Of a stretch of DNA of 64,000 nt, positions 12,335 through 21,999 are shown piece by piece (within the stretch, counting starts at the first letter, position 1; each line of letters begins with the position of its first letter). A model generated the notes under the pieces. It made no database searches, was not told the DNA's origin, and saw only the letters and a list, made by a program, of their open reading frames with translations. Source of the stretch: an uncultured Flavobacteriaceae bacterium (lineage in GTDB: Bacteria > Bacteroidota > Bacteroidia > Flavobacteriales > Flavobacteriaceae); contig CANLQD010000001.1 in assembly GCA_947493175.1 (NCBI GenBank), forward strand, positions 496,001 to 560,000, in the 5' to 3' direction. A program made the translations under genes and the position numbers.

Positions 12335-13444
12335 CTATGATTTTTCCGGTACGGCCTCTGCAGGGATATTAGTAGGTTTTCCGTTCCAATACGAGGCCAA
12401 AATAGAGCCTGTGATGTTCATCAGGGGTCCAAACACCGCAGGTGCCAGCCCCATAGTCGCTATTTTTCCAAGCGAATTTGCAATCCCGGAAGCCAAGCCT
12501 CCGTTTTGCATACCTACTTCAATGGCAATGGTACGGGCATCTTGTTCCGACATCCTGAAAAGACGCGCATACCAATAGCCAAGGGTATAACCAAATAAGT
12601 TATGGATCAATACCAAAACCATCAGTATTCCACCAATATCCAAAAGGCTGTCCCGACCTGCGGCAGTGATTACGGTAATAATCAGCCCGATGGCCAACAT
12701 AGAAATAATTGGCATCGCTTTATCAAGCCATTTTGCCCCATCGCCCCGCAATTTGTTGAATAAAAGTCCCGCCCCTATGGGAAGGATAATCATTTTAACA
12801 ATGCTCCACATCATGGCGAGTATATCGATTTCAATAAATTCTCCCGCCAATAACTTCATCAAAACCGGAGTGATAAACGGGGCCAAAAGGGTGGCGATGG
12901 AGGTAATGGTAATCGAGAGTGCCACGTTCGCCTTGGCCAAATACGCCATTACATTGGAGGCGACACCACTGGGAGAACAGCCGATCAATACAATACCGGC
13001 CGCTATTTCGGGAGGAAAGCTACTCGTCTTTGCCAAGGTAAACCCCACTAAAGGCATAATTAGCAACTGTGCCGAGACACCGATCAACACTCCTTTGGGT
13101 GTCTTAAAAACTGCGGCAAAATCCCCAATACTCATACTCGTTCCCATCCCGAACATTATAATTTGAATCAATGGAATGATCAATCCGGTCAATTTGAAGC
13201 CTCCTATTTCAGTGAAGAGCTCCGGATAGTAAAGCGCAACTGAGACACCCGCGAAAATCATGATGGTAAAGACCAGACCGCTATAGGATTTATAACCACT
13301 ACACCCAAAGGCCAAGGTGGCAAAAAAGCCCAAGAACAAAAGTCCTCCCTGGTGAATTCTACCTGTGAAAATCAATACTAGAATCCATAGAAATAATAGG
13401 GCTGCCACTCCTAGGGAAACGGCATATATGGTATTTTTCTTCAA
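12335..13444 (-). CDS. BASS-family (bile acid:sodium symporter-like) transporter
   Basis: 369 residues with about ten hydrophobic segments and BASS-type motifs: GMGTSMSIGDF near 110-120 and the GCSPSGVASNVMAYLAKAN segment near 165-185 (ion-binding region). BASS proteins carry organic anions with sodium; the family includes pyruvate and 2-keto acid carriers. Sitting among two exported dehydratases and two exported aldolase-like proteins, it is a good candidate for importing a keto acid made in the periplasm. C-terminal residues are polar. It is likely co-transcribed with the NTF2-like gene upstream. Confidence 0.85.
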   Translation of the reverse strand: MKKNTIYAVSLGVAALLFLWILVLIFTGRIHQGGLLFLGFFATLAFGCSGYKSYSGLVFTIMIFAGVSVALYYPELFTEIGGFKLTGLIIPLIQIIMFGMGTSMSIGDFAAVFKTPKGVLIGVSAQLLIMPLVGFTLAKTSSFPPEIAAGIVLIGCSPSGVASNVMAYLAKANVALSITITSIATLLAPFITPVLMKLLAGEFIEIDILAMMWSIVKMIILPIGAGLLFNKLRGDGAKWLDKAMPIISMLAIGLIITVITAAGRDSLLDIGGILMVLVLIHNLFGYTLGYWYARLFRMSEQDARTIAIEVGMQNGGLASGIANSLGKIATMGLAPAVFGPLMNITGSILASYWNGKPTNIPAEAVPEKS

Positions 13445-13492
13445 AATGCGTTCATTTTAATGGTTACAATCATTTCAAGTACCCTTGGGGCA

Positions 13493-13957
13493 CTATAATT
13501 TGTAGGCCTGTCTTGCCAGAAGTTTCCAGTTGTTTTTATCTTTTTTGAATAGCATCATCACCCCGATCCGTACATCGGTAGCTTCCCCTGCGTTCGAACC
13601 ATCGGCCTGCAGAATATGACGAACTATACCGACCCCATCTGAAAGCGCTATCGTCTGATCTTCAGTAGCAACCTGCAAAAATTCAAAGGGGCCTTTCAAT
13701 ACTGCCTTCATGAATTGGGTCTTGTTCTCAATGGTGCCACTTGAGTGGCCATAACTCAGTTCGGGTAGCGTTAAGATGTCTAAGGCCGATTCGTTTTTAT
13801 CGATCATGGCCTGATAGAAAGTCGCAACGGTTTTCTCAAGTGTGGTTTTATCGGTCTCGGTCATTTGGGCATTCCCGATAAGTGTGAAAAATAAGAATGA
13901 CCAAACCAACCTTTTAACGGGTATATCTGTTTTTATTTGAACTATTCCCATAATCAA
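13493..13957 (-). CDS. NTF2-like (DUF4440/SnoaL-type) secreted protein
   Basis: 154 residues. After a hydrophobic N-terminus (RLVWSFLFFTLIGNAQ, likely signal peptide) there is one cone-shaped NTF2-like domain, with FYQAMIDKNESALDIL, ELSYGHSSG and a C-terminal NWKLLARQAYKL strand. Members bind small molecules or act as isomerases or cyclases; no catalytic assignment is possible. A start two codons later (13951) is equally likely. It lies 48 bases upstream of the BASS gene and 85 bases downstream of the second RraA-like gene on the same strand. Confidence 0.75.
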   Translation of the reverse strand: MIMGIVQIKTDIPVKRLVWSFLFFTLIGNAQMTETDKTTLEKTVATFYQAMIDKNESALDILTLPELSYGHSSGTIENKTQFMKAVLKGPFEFLQVATEDQTIALSDGVGIVRHILQADGSNAGEATDVRIGVMMLFKKDKNNWKLLARQAYKL

Positions 13958-14042
13958 ATTGTTTAGGTTATTAAACCGCGAATCTCTTACTAGGATATTT
14001 ACGGAGGGTTTGAACCGGTATCGCGCTCACCGGAATAATGGG

Positions 14043-14978
14043 TTACTGTTTTTTGGAATTCAAATAATCCTCCAATTCTTTTCGGGTCATCGGCAATTTG
14101 CCATCCGGAAACTTTTTGATCCAATCGCGAAAATCGGCCTCTATAGCCGATGTCCATTTGGTATCGATTTGCCCCGGGGTGTATTTTTTTTCCCGCAGTC
14201 GTTGAAACCCGAACTGATCCCGCAGCCCTACGATTTCGGAAGAAAGTACCAGTTCGCTTGCAAGATGGGCGGGAATAAAGATGGTGCCATGGCGATTGGC
14301 CAATACCACATCGCCCGGTAATACAGTGGCCCGCCCAATGCGAATGGGCGTATTGATGGCATTGAGCATTTGTTCAGCCAGGTAAGAGGGGTCGTCGCCC
14401 CGATACCAACCATTAAATCCTTCTATGTCTAAGAGTCCGGCTACATCACGTACGCCACCATCAAAAATGACTCCGTTATTCGAATTGGCGTAAATGGCAT
14501 TTCCCAAATTGGATCCGATCAATGTACCGTCGATCACACGCCCGTAGCCATCGGCCACATAAACATCTCCTGGCACCAGCATTTCAATGGGCCATGAATT
14601 GCTGCCACCAATGGTATCACGATTTTCCTTGGCCCCCTTGAGCTTCACAAGCTGCTTATAATCGGGCCGTAAGGGAACATATTGGGCGGTTACCACACGA
14701 CCTGTCATTACACTGTCGGGATGCAAGATTTTCCAATCACCTTCATATTGATTGTTATAGCCTTTTCTTCGCAAGTAGCCCCAAGCTTCCTCAATTTGGA
14801 TATTCTTCATCCGTTTTAACAGGGCATCCGATACTTTGGGCCTTCCGTCAGGAAACCGTTCTCCCGTCCAATCGGCGGTGAGCTCCTTGATGTATTCTGG
14901 GGTAGCGGCTACCCCTTGGGCCCAACTACTGGCCGATGCGATACATAAAATAATCAAAATTGCAATGATTTTTTTCAT
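14043..14978 (-). CDS. Second exported RraA-family protein
   Basis: 311 residues with a signal peptide (MKKIIAILIILCIASASSWAQ). It parallels the protein at 9907 along its whole length, including the WTGERFPDGRPKVS segment and the RraA core with GSNLGNAIYANSNNGVIFDG and RDVAG. The shared N-terminal segment of about 60 residues is not part of the classical RraA core. A retro-aldol activity toward a keto acid is inferred. It lies downstream of the second dehydratase in a minus-strand series, consistent with consecutive dehydration and cleavage. Confidence 0.8.
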   Translation of the reverse strand: MKKIIAILIILCIASASSWAQGVAATPEYIKELTADWTGERFPDGRPKVSDALLKRMKNIQIEEAWGYLRRKGYNNQYEGDWKILHPDSVMTGRVVTAQYVPLRPDYKQLVKLKGAKENRDTIGGSNSWPIEMLVPGDVYVADGYGRVIDGTLIGSNLGNAIYANSNNGVIFDGGVRDVAGLLDIEGFNGWYRGDDPSYLAEQMLNAINTPIRIGRATVLPGDVVLANRHGTIFIPAHLASELVLSSEIVGLRDQFGFQRLREKKYTPGQIDTKWTSAIEADFRDWIKKFPDGKLPMTRKELEDYLNSKKQ

Positions 14979-15083
14979 CCTTATCTTATTTGTTTTGGTA
15001 ATTCGATTTTGAAATGATTTGTGTGATTTGTTCAGGTTTTACAAGCCTGCTTCAAATTAAGCAAAAAAAAGATGTGAATCGCT

Positions 15084-15168
15084 GCCCACCCATAGGTGGG
15101 GCGATGAAAAGTTTGGGGTCGGGCTCCCTACCGACAGGTAAGGGCCCAACGACCAAACCCCAACTAAC
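15084..15168. repeat. Compound palindrome between dehydratase and aldolase-like genes
   Basis: Two adjacent foldable elements: gcccacc (15084-15090) / ggtggggc (15095-15102), then a longer cruciform starting agtttggggtcg near 15110 and ending cccaact near 15166, with inner arms ccctacc / ggtaaggg around gaca. It is G+C-rich compared with its surroundings. It may be a mobile palindromic element (MITE-like) or a processing signal between operon genes. Confidence 0.5.
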
Positions 15169-15217
15169 TCAAACACTACTTAAAATTTCTTTTACAATCT
15201 GTATAGTTTCTTTGGTC

Positions 15218-16723
15218 CTAGCTATAGGTTCGATCATGCGAGCGCTGTTCGTTCCATTCTTTGGTTGGGGCAAAATAGCTTTTATCCCTTGGGTCGATAT
15301 GCTTTTTCAATACCTCTTCGTTCAGCTCAATTCCCAAACCAGGTGCGGTCAACGGTACCGTGGCAAATCCGTTCTCGATCATTTTATAGCCTCCTACGGT
15401 TTTCACCAAATCTTCCCACCACGGAACATCGACCGAGTGATGTTCCAATGCCAAGAAGTTTTGTGTAGCTGCTGCACAATGAACATTGGCCATAAATGAC
15501 ACGGGTGTACCCGCCTGGTGCATCGCCATGGCAATTCCATATTCCTCGGCATAATCCCCGATACGTTTCGTTTCTAGAAGTCCGCCCGAAGAAGCCAAAT
15601 CTGGATGAATGATATCGACGGCCCTTTGATGGATCAACGGCTTAAAGTCCTTCAATAAATAAATATCCTCCCCTGTAGTGGTCGGTGTTTCAATCGAATC
15701 GGTAATGGTCTTCCATTGTTCGGTATACTGCCAAGGCACCATATCCTCGAACCAGGCCAACCGATACTTCTCCAGTGCCCTGGCCAAGCGAATATTGTTG
15801 TTCAAATCAAAATGCCCATAGTGATCGGTAGAAATGGGAATTTCATATCCGACCATATTACGTACATTTTCTACGACTTCTTGAAGATGCTCCAATCCCT
15901 TATCGGTCATCTGAATTTGGGTAAATGGATGCATCGTATTCCCATACGACATAAAATTCCGTTGGTCGCCCCACTGGGCCAAAGTTCCTTTTTCATTTTC
16001 CCAAAATTTGCCGTTGACCACGGTATTTGGTTTTCCCTTGAGCTCACCGATAGAGACATCCATCTTCAACCAAGTATAGCCTTGATCTTTTACCCTAAAA
16101 TTGATTAGGCGTTGTTGTTCTTCCGGGGAGCTTGCCTCTGGCGTATCGGCGTACAATCGTACTTTGTCCCGATACCGACCGCCCAATAATTGCCAGGCCG
16201 GCACACCATACGCCTTGCCACAAAGGTCCCAAAGGGCCATTTCGACCGCACAAACGCCACCCGCTTGACGCGAGGGACCCCCAAATTGCCTGATAATTTT
16301 GAAAATCTTCTCAACATTACAAGGGTTACGACCCAAAATTCGACTCTTCAGCATGAGCGCATATCTGGCGTCGGCGCCATCGCGTACTTCTCCCAAACCA
16401 TAAATGCCTTGATTGGTATCGATACGGATAATGGCCGTACCACCCATGACCTTTACTAACGTATAGCGCAGATCGGTAATCTTGAGTTCTGATGGGGCCG
16501 ATGCGCGATTTACTTTTGAAGTGGTCTCGGCAACGGTATCCTCGAAAGAGTAGCCCGCAAAACTGGAAAGGGCAATACCCCCCAAAGCAGTTTTTTTTAA
16601 AAAACTACGACGATCATCCCCAGTCTTCGGGTCGTCAATTTCCGCTTTCCGAGAAAGGGTATATGCTGTTTCGGCCTTTTTGTTCTGTTCAATCAGTTCC
16701 TGAAGTCTGTTTTTCATATTCAT
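15218..16723 (-). CDS. Second exported enolase-superfamily dehydratase
   Basis: 501 residues. An N-terminal helix of about 35 residues precedes a Tat-type motif DRRSFLKKTALGGIALSS (37-54). Such placement of the twin-arginine motif is late but seen in Tat substrates. The barrel residues are K220-x-D222, metal ligands D300, E326 and E352, D375 and H402, with D300-H301 in STDHYGH, so the enzyme should be active. It differs from the 11025 protein by an insertion at about 228-270 and an extended C-terminus. It is immediately downstream of susD (134-base gap with a terminator). Confidence 0.85.
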   Translation of the reverse strand: MNMKNRLQELIEQNKKAETAYTLSRKAEIDDPKTGDDRRSFLKKTALGGIALSSFAGYSFEDTVAETTSKVNRASAPSELKITDLRYTLVKVMGGTAIIRIDTNQGIYGLGEVRDGADARYALMLKSRILGRNPCNVEKIFKIIRQFGGPSRQAGGVCAVEMALWDLCGKAYGVPAWQLLGGRYRDKVRLYADTPEASSPEEQQRLINFRVKDQGYTWLKMDVSIGELKGKPNTVVNGKFWENEKGTLAQWGDQRNFMSYGNTMHPFTQIQMTDKGLEHLQEVVENVRNMVGYEIPISTDHYGHFDLNNNIRLARALEKYRLAWFEDMVPWQYTEQWKTITDSIETPTTTGEDIYLLKDFKPLIHQRAVDIIHPDLASSGGLLETKRIGDYAEEYGIAMAMHQAGTPVSFMANVHCAAATQNFLALEHHSVDVPWWEDLVKTVGGYKMIENGFATVPLTAPGLGIELNEEVLKKHIDPRDKSYFAPTKEWNEQRSHDRTYS

Positions 16724-16808
16724 AAGGTGCTATTGGTTTGTATTTTTTTGGAATTTCGGATTTAAGTTAACAATCTATTTCTAGAGTATCTGAACCCATG
16801 AACAAAAA

Positions 16809-16843
16809 CATGCTGTCTGCCCGTTGCGCGAACCGACAGCATG
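16809..16843 (-). terminator. Terminator after susD
   Basis: catgctgtc (16809-16817) / gacagcatg (16835-16843), a perfect 9-bp stem, with an A-rich plus-strand flank that gives a T-run on the minus strand. It separates the susCD transcript from the enzyme genes. Confidence 0.7.
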
Positions 16844-16857
16844 ATTAAAAATGTCAT

Positions 16858-18390
16858 CTATTGATCCCACCAAACCCTTGTCTCAAGATTATCGGGTCCT
16901 TGGCGACCTATGGCTACCTCTGCATTCGCACCATTGACCGCCAGTTCGTCAAGTGGATAGGTCAAGCGGTTGATAAAATCAGTAGAAATATCTTGACCGG
17001 GGAAAGGATTGGGTGTCAAGGTCGGGAATTCTGAACGCCTAAAATTGGCAAATGCTTCTGGGCCATTCAGAAAACAAGCGACCCAATATTGTGTATTGAT
17101 CTGTTCTAGGGCGTTGCCGGCATCAAATGGATTTGCCAACAAATACGCATCAATTTCAGCATCTGGTATTGCTATAGACGGGTCATAAAGGGCCATTTGC
17201 TCCATATGCGCCCGAACGCCCTCGTTATAAAAGGTTGCCGGATCACCTGCGATCCAACCTCTTTCGGCCGCTTCGGCCAGAAACAATTGGGTTTGGGCAT
17301 GCGTCAATACGAAGAAAGGCGTAAAGGTATTTGCGATACGATTACGGTCTGCCTGACTGAATTCATAGAAACTCGACAGGCCAAGATCATCAGCTACCCC
17401 CACGATGGTTCCATTATCAAAACCCAAAGGCATCCCTATCTGATCGGCAGGATTGGTATTTTCAACCTCGGGAACCTGGTCTGCACCAGATTCTGCACCT
17501 GTATAACGAACTGCAATAGACCCCAGGCGGGGGTCGTTATTGTCGGCGAGAAAATTTACAAATGGGGCAGCCAAATAGAAATTACTGGCTTCGGTAGCAT
17601 TCAAAAGACGCCCAAGGTCGTTGACATAGTTACCATCATGGCGTATTACGAAATTGTCATCGTTCGATTCAAGAATACCTCTACCGAACGCCGCTGCCAC
17701 GGTCTGTTCGGCCAAGGCCGGATCGGCCTGTGACAATCGCATGCCCAAGCGCACCAACAGGGAGTTGCCCAGTTTTTGCCATTGCGAAATATCGCCACCG
17801 TACAAAATCTCGCCAGGATAGGTATCCCCGTTGGGATCTAGTGCCGTGGTAGCAGCAGTTACACGACTTATCAAATCAGGATAGATTTGAGCTTGGTCGT
17901 CATATGCAGGAAGAACGATGTTCTCGCCTCTACCAAGTCCCGCCTCAAAATAAGGAACATCTCCATAGGTGTCCGTCAACACCATAAACGCATGTGCCTC
18001 GATAATTTCGTTCATCTGAAACAAATTCGAACGATCCGGATTATCGGCGAGCGAACCTTTGATCAATCCTGTTACCTGGATCAGGTCTTGATAATGGTTG
18101 TTCCATATCTGTAAGGTAACGTTACGATTATCTTGATTGAAGTTCGCGCCCGTCAGCACCCCGGAATTCGGACTTATAATCTGCTGGATAATACCCATTT
18201 CATAAACGAGTTGTGAGATGGGCAAAGACGTTTCAATAATGGCATTGTTCAATAAGAACACCTCGTCAATCTCCGTTGGGTCTACTGTATTGGTATTTAG
18301 TCTATCAAGATCTTCTTCACAAGAAACTACGACAAATAAAATACCGAATACACATAAAAGTTTTAGTATATTTTTCATGGTCATATTCAT
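16858..18390 (-). CDS. SusD/RagB-type nutrient-binding lipoprotein
   Basis: 510 residues. The lipoprotein signal ends at a Cys (LFVVVSCEED, about residue 24). The TPR-like SusD_2 type helical architecture includes DTYGDVPYFEAG (138-150), a strongly conserved SusD motif, and the HAQTQLFLAEAAERGW segment. It caps the SusC barrel at the cell surface and hands over substrate. It follows susC by one base, the usual pairing. The start may be a few codons downstream (several Met in the first six residues). Confidence 0.9.
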   Translation of the reverse strand: MNMTMKNILKLLCVFGILFVVVSCEEDLDRLNTNTVDPTEIDEVFLLNNAIIETSLPISQLVYEMGIIQQIISPNSGVLTGANFNQDNRNVTLQIWNNHYQDLIQVTGLIKGSLADNPDRSNLFQMNEIIEAHAFMVLTDTYGDVPYFEAGLGRGENIVLPAYDDQAQIYPDLISRVTAATTALDPNGDTYPGEILYGGDISQWQKLGNSLLVRLGMRLSQADPALAEQTVAAAFGRGILESNDDNFVIRHDGNYVNDLGRLLNATEASNFYLAAPFVNFLADNNDPRLGSIAVRYTGAESGADQVPEVENTNPADQIGMPLGFDNGTIVGVADDLGLSSFYEFSQADRNRIANTFTPFFVLTHAQTQLFLAEAAERGWIAGDPATFYNEGVRAHMEQMALYDPSIAIPDAEIDAYLLANPFDAGNALEQINTQYWVACFLNGPEAFANFRRSEFPTLTPNPFPGQDISTDFINRLTYPLDELAVNGANAEVAIGRQGPDNLETRVWWDQ

Positions 18391-18391
18391 T

Positions 18392-21300
18392 TTAAAGTTT
18401 CAAATTCAAGTTAAAACCGATATCTCTGGTGGTCGGAACACCTGGAGCTTCCAAGCCTGCTACGTTATCGGAGGTGAACCCGAAGGATTCTGGGTCGATG
18501 TTAGGAACCCATTTCTTCAAAATCGCCACATTATTGGCTACCAAGCTTAAACTCGCACCCTTCAACCAGAAATTCTCAGGGATCCACTTTTGAAAATTAT
18601 ACCCTAAGGTAATTTGTCGTAACCTCCAAAACCCAGAGTCATAAACCACAGGTTCTACCAGACCAAAGTTTCGTATGGTTTCCCAATAAGCTTGACTATT
18701 AGCGGCAACGGTATTCGGCTCCCCTGCTTGGTTGACACCTACACCAACAACCCCGTTCTCGCGACCGGGCAATGTCATCTGATGCAGGCCGTGACGTACG
18801 GCATTAAAGTTGGTTCCAGAAATCATTTGGCCACCCAAACGAAAATCGATCAAAAAAGAAAAATTGAAATCTTTGTAATTAAAAGTATTGGTAATACCTC
18901 CGACATGAGTAGGCAATGCACTACCAAACAACACATCTTCTTCGGTGGGTAGCGGTCGACCATCGTCAGCAAATATTTGCCTGCCCTGATCATCGAACCG
19001 ATATCCTGTACCAGCCAGTTGGCCTATTTCTTCTCCTACGACTTGAAACAGAAAACCATTGAAAATATGTCGCCCTACCAAAATACGCTCGCCAGGCTCG
19101 TCAGTCAGTAAACTGATTACTTTGGTCTTGTTATACGCTAAGTTTGCGGTGGTTTCCCAACGAAAATCCTCATTTTCGATAGGTACTACCGATAACAGCG
19201 CTTCAATACCTTGGTTACGACTTTCCCCACTGTTGATCAAGGTGCTTCTAAAACCTGATGAATTCGATATCTCTGCATTGATGATCTGATCAAAGGTAGT
19301 CTTGTGGTACGCAGCCAAATCCAAACGTACCCGATTGTCGAACATTCTTAAGTCAATACCCACCTCGATTTCCTGCACACGCATCGGACGTAAGTCGGGA
19401 TTGGGCAGCACATCTGACCCAGGCCTACCTATGGGACTGAAACCATTGGGGCCGGGAAATAAGTTGGGTTGAATTTCGAAAAACAGTTGATCTGAAAAAG
19501 GTGGTACGTCAGTATCGCTACCTACTTCAGCGTAGGCCGCTCGAACCTTGCCGAAGGTAAGCCAATCTGCCTGAAAAGTGTTGGAGAAAATATAGCTTCC
19601 GGTAATCGATGGATAAAAAATACTCCGATTTTCTGGGGATAAGGTGGAGAACCAATCATTTCTACCCGTTACATTCAAGTAATAGGTGTCTTGATATGAA
19701 AATTCAGCCGCCCCGTAGACAGAGTTGACACCTCGTGTGAAATCTTGGTAGATGGGCTGGTTTACCCTGCCGTTTCGTACGGTGTAGAGGTCGCGAATCA
19801 CAAAATCGGTAACATTGACCCGGTTCAGTTGGTTGCGCTGTTCCATAAGATTACCTCCCAAATTGACATCAATACCAAAATCGCCAAACTCTTTGGTTGC
19901 CGTCAGTAGAACATCAACATTGGTTTCTCGGAAACGACGCACCTCTTGGGTATACGTACCATTCACAAAACCTTCCGGAGCTGGGGGTCGTGATACTTGA
20001 CCCGTAGGGTACCCATTATACTCTTGATCACGAGACCAAAAATCCTGTCCAACACGGGCTTGGGCACTTAACCAGGGTAATACCTTGTAGCTTAACGCCA
20101 CGTTGCCGAATATTCGATCTCGTTCAATATTGTTGAACTGTTTCTCCAAAATGAAATAGGGGTTCGTTCGGTTTCTAAAACGCGAATAGAAAATTTCATC
20201 CCCATTTTCGTCAAAGGCATTGTCCCGCAAAACATCCAAAGGCATCGAATTGGCCAACGCGAAGAGTGTGGTGGGTATGGTATTGTCTTGCTGTCCTATA
20301 TTAGGTGGATTCGTATTTTCTTCATTCGAATAGTTAACGGTGGCCGTAACATTGACCTTGTCAGAGAGATCGTAACTGAAGCCCAGATTGACCGTGCGCC
20401 TTTCAAATTCGTTATTTGGAGTAATACCTTGGCTCGAAAGATTGGACAGTGAAAGGTTAAAGCCTCCTTTTTCATTACCTCCTGAAATACCGATAGAATT
20501 CGTAACATTGACCCCATCACGATAAAAATCACGAAGAATATCGCGTTGCGGAACATAAGGAAGTTCGATGCCATCGTACAATACCTGTGTTAAGCCAGGC
20601 TCGAAACGTTCGCCAAAAGACCATTGTCCCGAAGCTGGATTGGGACTCGTAGGTCGCACCCCGAATTCCCCTTGGCCATATTCGTATTGATAATCGGTAA
20701 AGTCAAGAGGCGTATTGTTTGTGACATTTAAATTATACGTAATTCCTAAACCTTGACCCTCACCACGTGTTTTTGTAGTAATCATGATCACACCGTCTTT
20801 TGCGCGAGAACCATAAAGTGCCGCTGCTGCTGCACCTTTCAGTATGGTCATGCTCTCAATGTCATCAGGATTGATGCTTGAAAAACCATCGCCCCCGTCT
20901 GAGGTAACACCTCCACCACTGGTACCGGGTTCGCCACCGGTGCTCCTTGGGTTGGTTCCGAAATTGCTATTATCAATAGGCACCCCGTTTACGACTATTA
21001 ACGGCGTATTAGTTCCCCCTAGGGAAGATTGCCCTCGTAGGCGCACCTTTGAGGATCCCCCTGGTCCCGATCCTAGATTTGAAACATTTACTCCTGCTAC
21101 CTTACCTGTTAGGGTGTTCATAAAATTAGTGGTTCGGTTAACCGTCAATTCTTCCGATTCGACCTTCGATACAGCATACCCTAACTTACGTGCATCTCTT
21201 TTAATCCCCAAGGCGGTAACGACGACCTCATCGAGATTCTCGGTGGTTTCCTCCAGGGTTACATTCAAGGTGGTCGATGTGCCTATGGCAACTTCTTTGT

Positions 21301-21895
21301 CCGCATAGCCAATAGCACTGAATACCAATACAGCATCCGAACTTCCCGGGAGAATGCTGTAGTTCCCATCAAAATCAGTAGCCACGCCGTTCGAGGTATT
21401 TTTCTCTACTACGGAAACCCCTGGGATAGGTGCGCCATCACTATCCACTACGGTACCGGTTATTTCTTGCTGTATGGCCATCTCCGAATCGTGCAATGAA
21501 CTGGAACCATCAGAATCGTTCACAATGGTAGCAACGGGGCGTATTTTTAAAATGATTTGTTTCCTTTTCACAACATAGGCCGTATTGCTTCCATCGAAAA
21601 GCGAGGATAGCACTTCTAAAACGGGCATATTTTGAGCTTTGACAGAGACTTTTCGCTCCGTATCTATTTTCGTATTGTCATATAGGAATTTAAAGTCGGT
21701 CTGCTGCTCTATTTGATCGAGTACTTGTTGCAAACGCGCATCTTTCACATCGAGGGTTACTTTTGTTTTCTGGGAATAGGTATTTGCCTGAACGGAAAAC
21801 AAGGAAAGAATCAGAAAGCATACGGTAAGTCTCATGAGCAAGCCTAACTTTAACGAACTAGGAACCAAGGTCCTAGCACTGATATAGTTTTTCAT
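18392..21895 (-). CDS. SusC/RagA TonB-dependent outer-membrane transporter with STN signalling domain
   Basis: 1167 residues. Order: signal sequence to about 38, STN domain (about 45-115, with VSVKAQNMPVLEVLSSLF), carboxypeptidase-like beta-sandwich (about 145-225), plug (about 230-375, with the MTILKGAAAAALYGSRAKDG SusC signature), then a 22-strand barrel ending in L-x-L-K-L. The STN domain is the part that contacts a FecR anti-sigma factor, which is encoded just upstream. So the transporter both imports an oligomeric or acidic substrate and reports it to the ECF sigma factor. Substrate unknown; the enzyme genes suggest a uronate or aldonate. Confidence 0.92.
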   Translation of the reverse strand: MKNYISARTLVPSSLKLGLLMRLTVCFLILSLFSVQANTYSQKTKVTLDVKDARLQQVLDQIEQQTDFKFLYDNTKIDTERKVSVKAQNMPVLEVLSSLFDGSNTAYVVKRKQIILKIRPVATIVNDSDGSSSLHDSEMAIQQEITGTVVDSDGAPIPGVSVVEKNTSNGVATDFDGNYSILPGSSDAVLVFSAIGYADKEVAIGTSTTLNVTLEETTENLDEVVVTALGIKRDARKLGYAVSKVESEELTVNRTTNFMNTLTGKVAGVNVSNLGSGPGGSSKVRLRGQSSLGGTNTPLIVVNGVPIDNSNFGTNPRSTGGEPGTSGGGVTSDGGDGFSSINPDDIESMTILKGAAAAALYGSRAKDGVIMITTKTRGEGQGLGITYNLNVTNNTPLDFTDYQYEYGQGEFGVRPTSPNPASGQWSFGERFEPGLTQVLYDGIELPYVPQRDILRDFYRDGVNVTNSIGISGGNEKGGFNLSLSNLSSQGITPNNEFERRTVNLGFSYDLSDKVNVTATVNYSNEENTNPPNIGQQDNTIPTTLFALANSMPLDVLRDNAFDENGDEIFYSRFRNRTNPYFILEKQFNNIERDRIFGNVALSYKVLPWLSAQARVGQDFWSRDQEYNGYPTGQVSRPPAPEGFVNGTYTQEVRRFRETNVDVLLTATKEFGDFGIDVNLGGNLMEQRNQLNRVNVTDFVIRDLYTVRNGRVNQPIYQDFTRGVNSVYGAAEFSYQDTYYLNVTGRNDWFSTLSPENRSIFYPSITGSYIFSNTFQADWLTFGKVRAAYAEVGSDTDVPPFSDQLFFEIQPNLFPGPNGFSPIGRPGSDVLPNPDLRPMRVQEIEVGIDLRMFDNRVRLDLAAYHKTTFDQIINAEISNSSGFRSTLINSGESRNQGIEALLSVVPIENEDFRWETTANLAYNKTKVISLLTDEPGERILVGRHIFNGFLFQVVGEEIGQLAGTGYRFDDQGRQIFADDGRPLPTEEDVLFGSALPTHVGGITNTFNYKDFNFSFLIDFRLGGQMISGTNFNAVRHGLHQMTLPGRENGVVGVGVNQAGEPNTVAANSQAYWETIRNFGLVEPVVYDSGFWRLRQITLGYNFQKWIPENFWLKGASLSLVANNVAILKKWVPNIDPESFGFTSDNVAGLEAPGVPTTRDIGFNLNLKL

Positions 21896-21999
21896 ATCTT
21901 CGTAGTTTTATTAATTAACTCGTGTTAGTTGATATCCTTAATCGAGGAATGTGTCCGCATTTCTCGATTTTTTTTGTGGATGTAAATTTTTAAAGGTTT

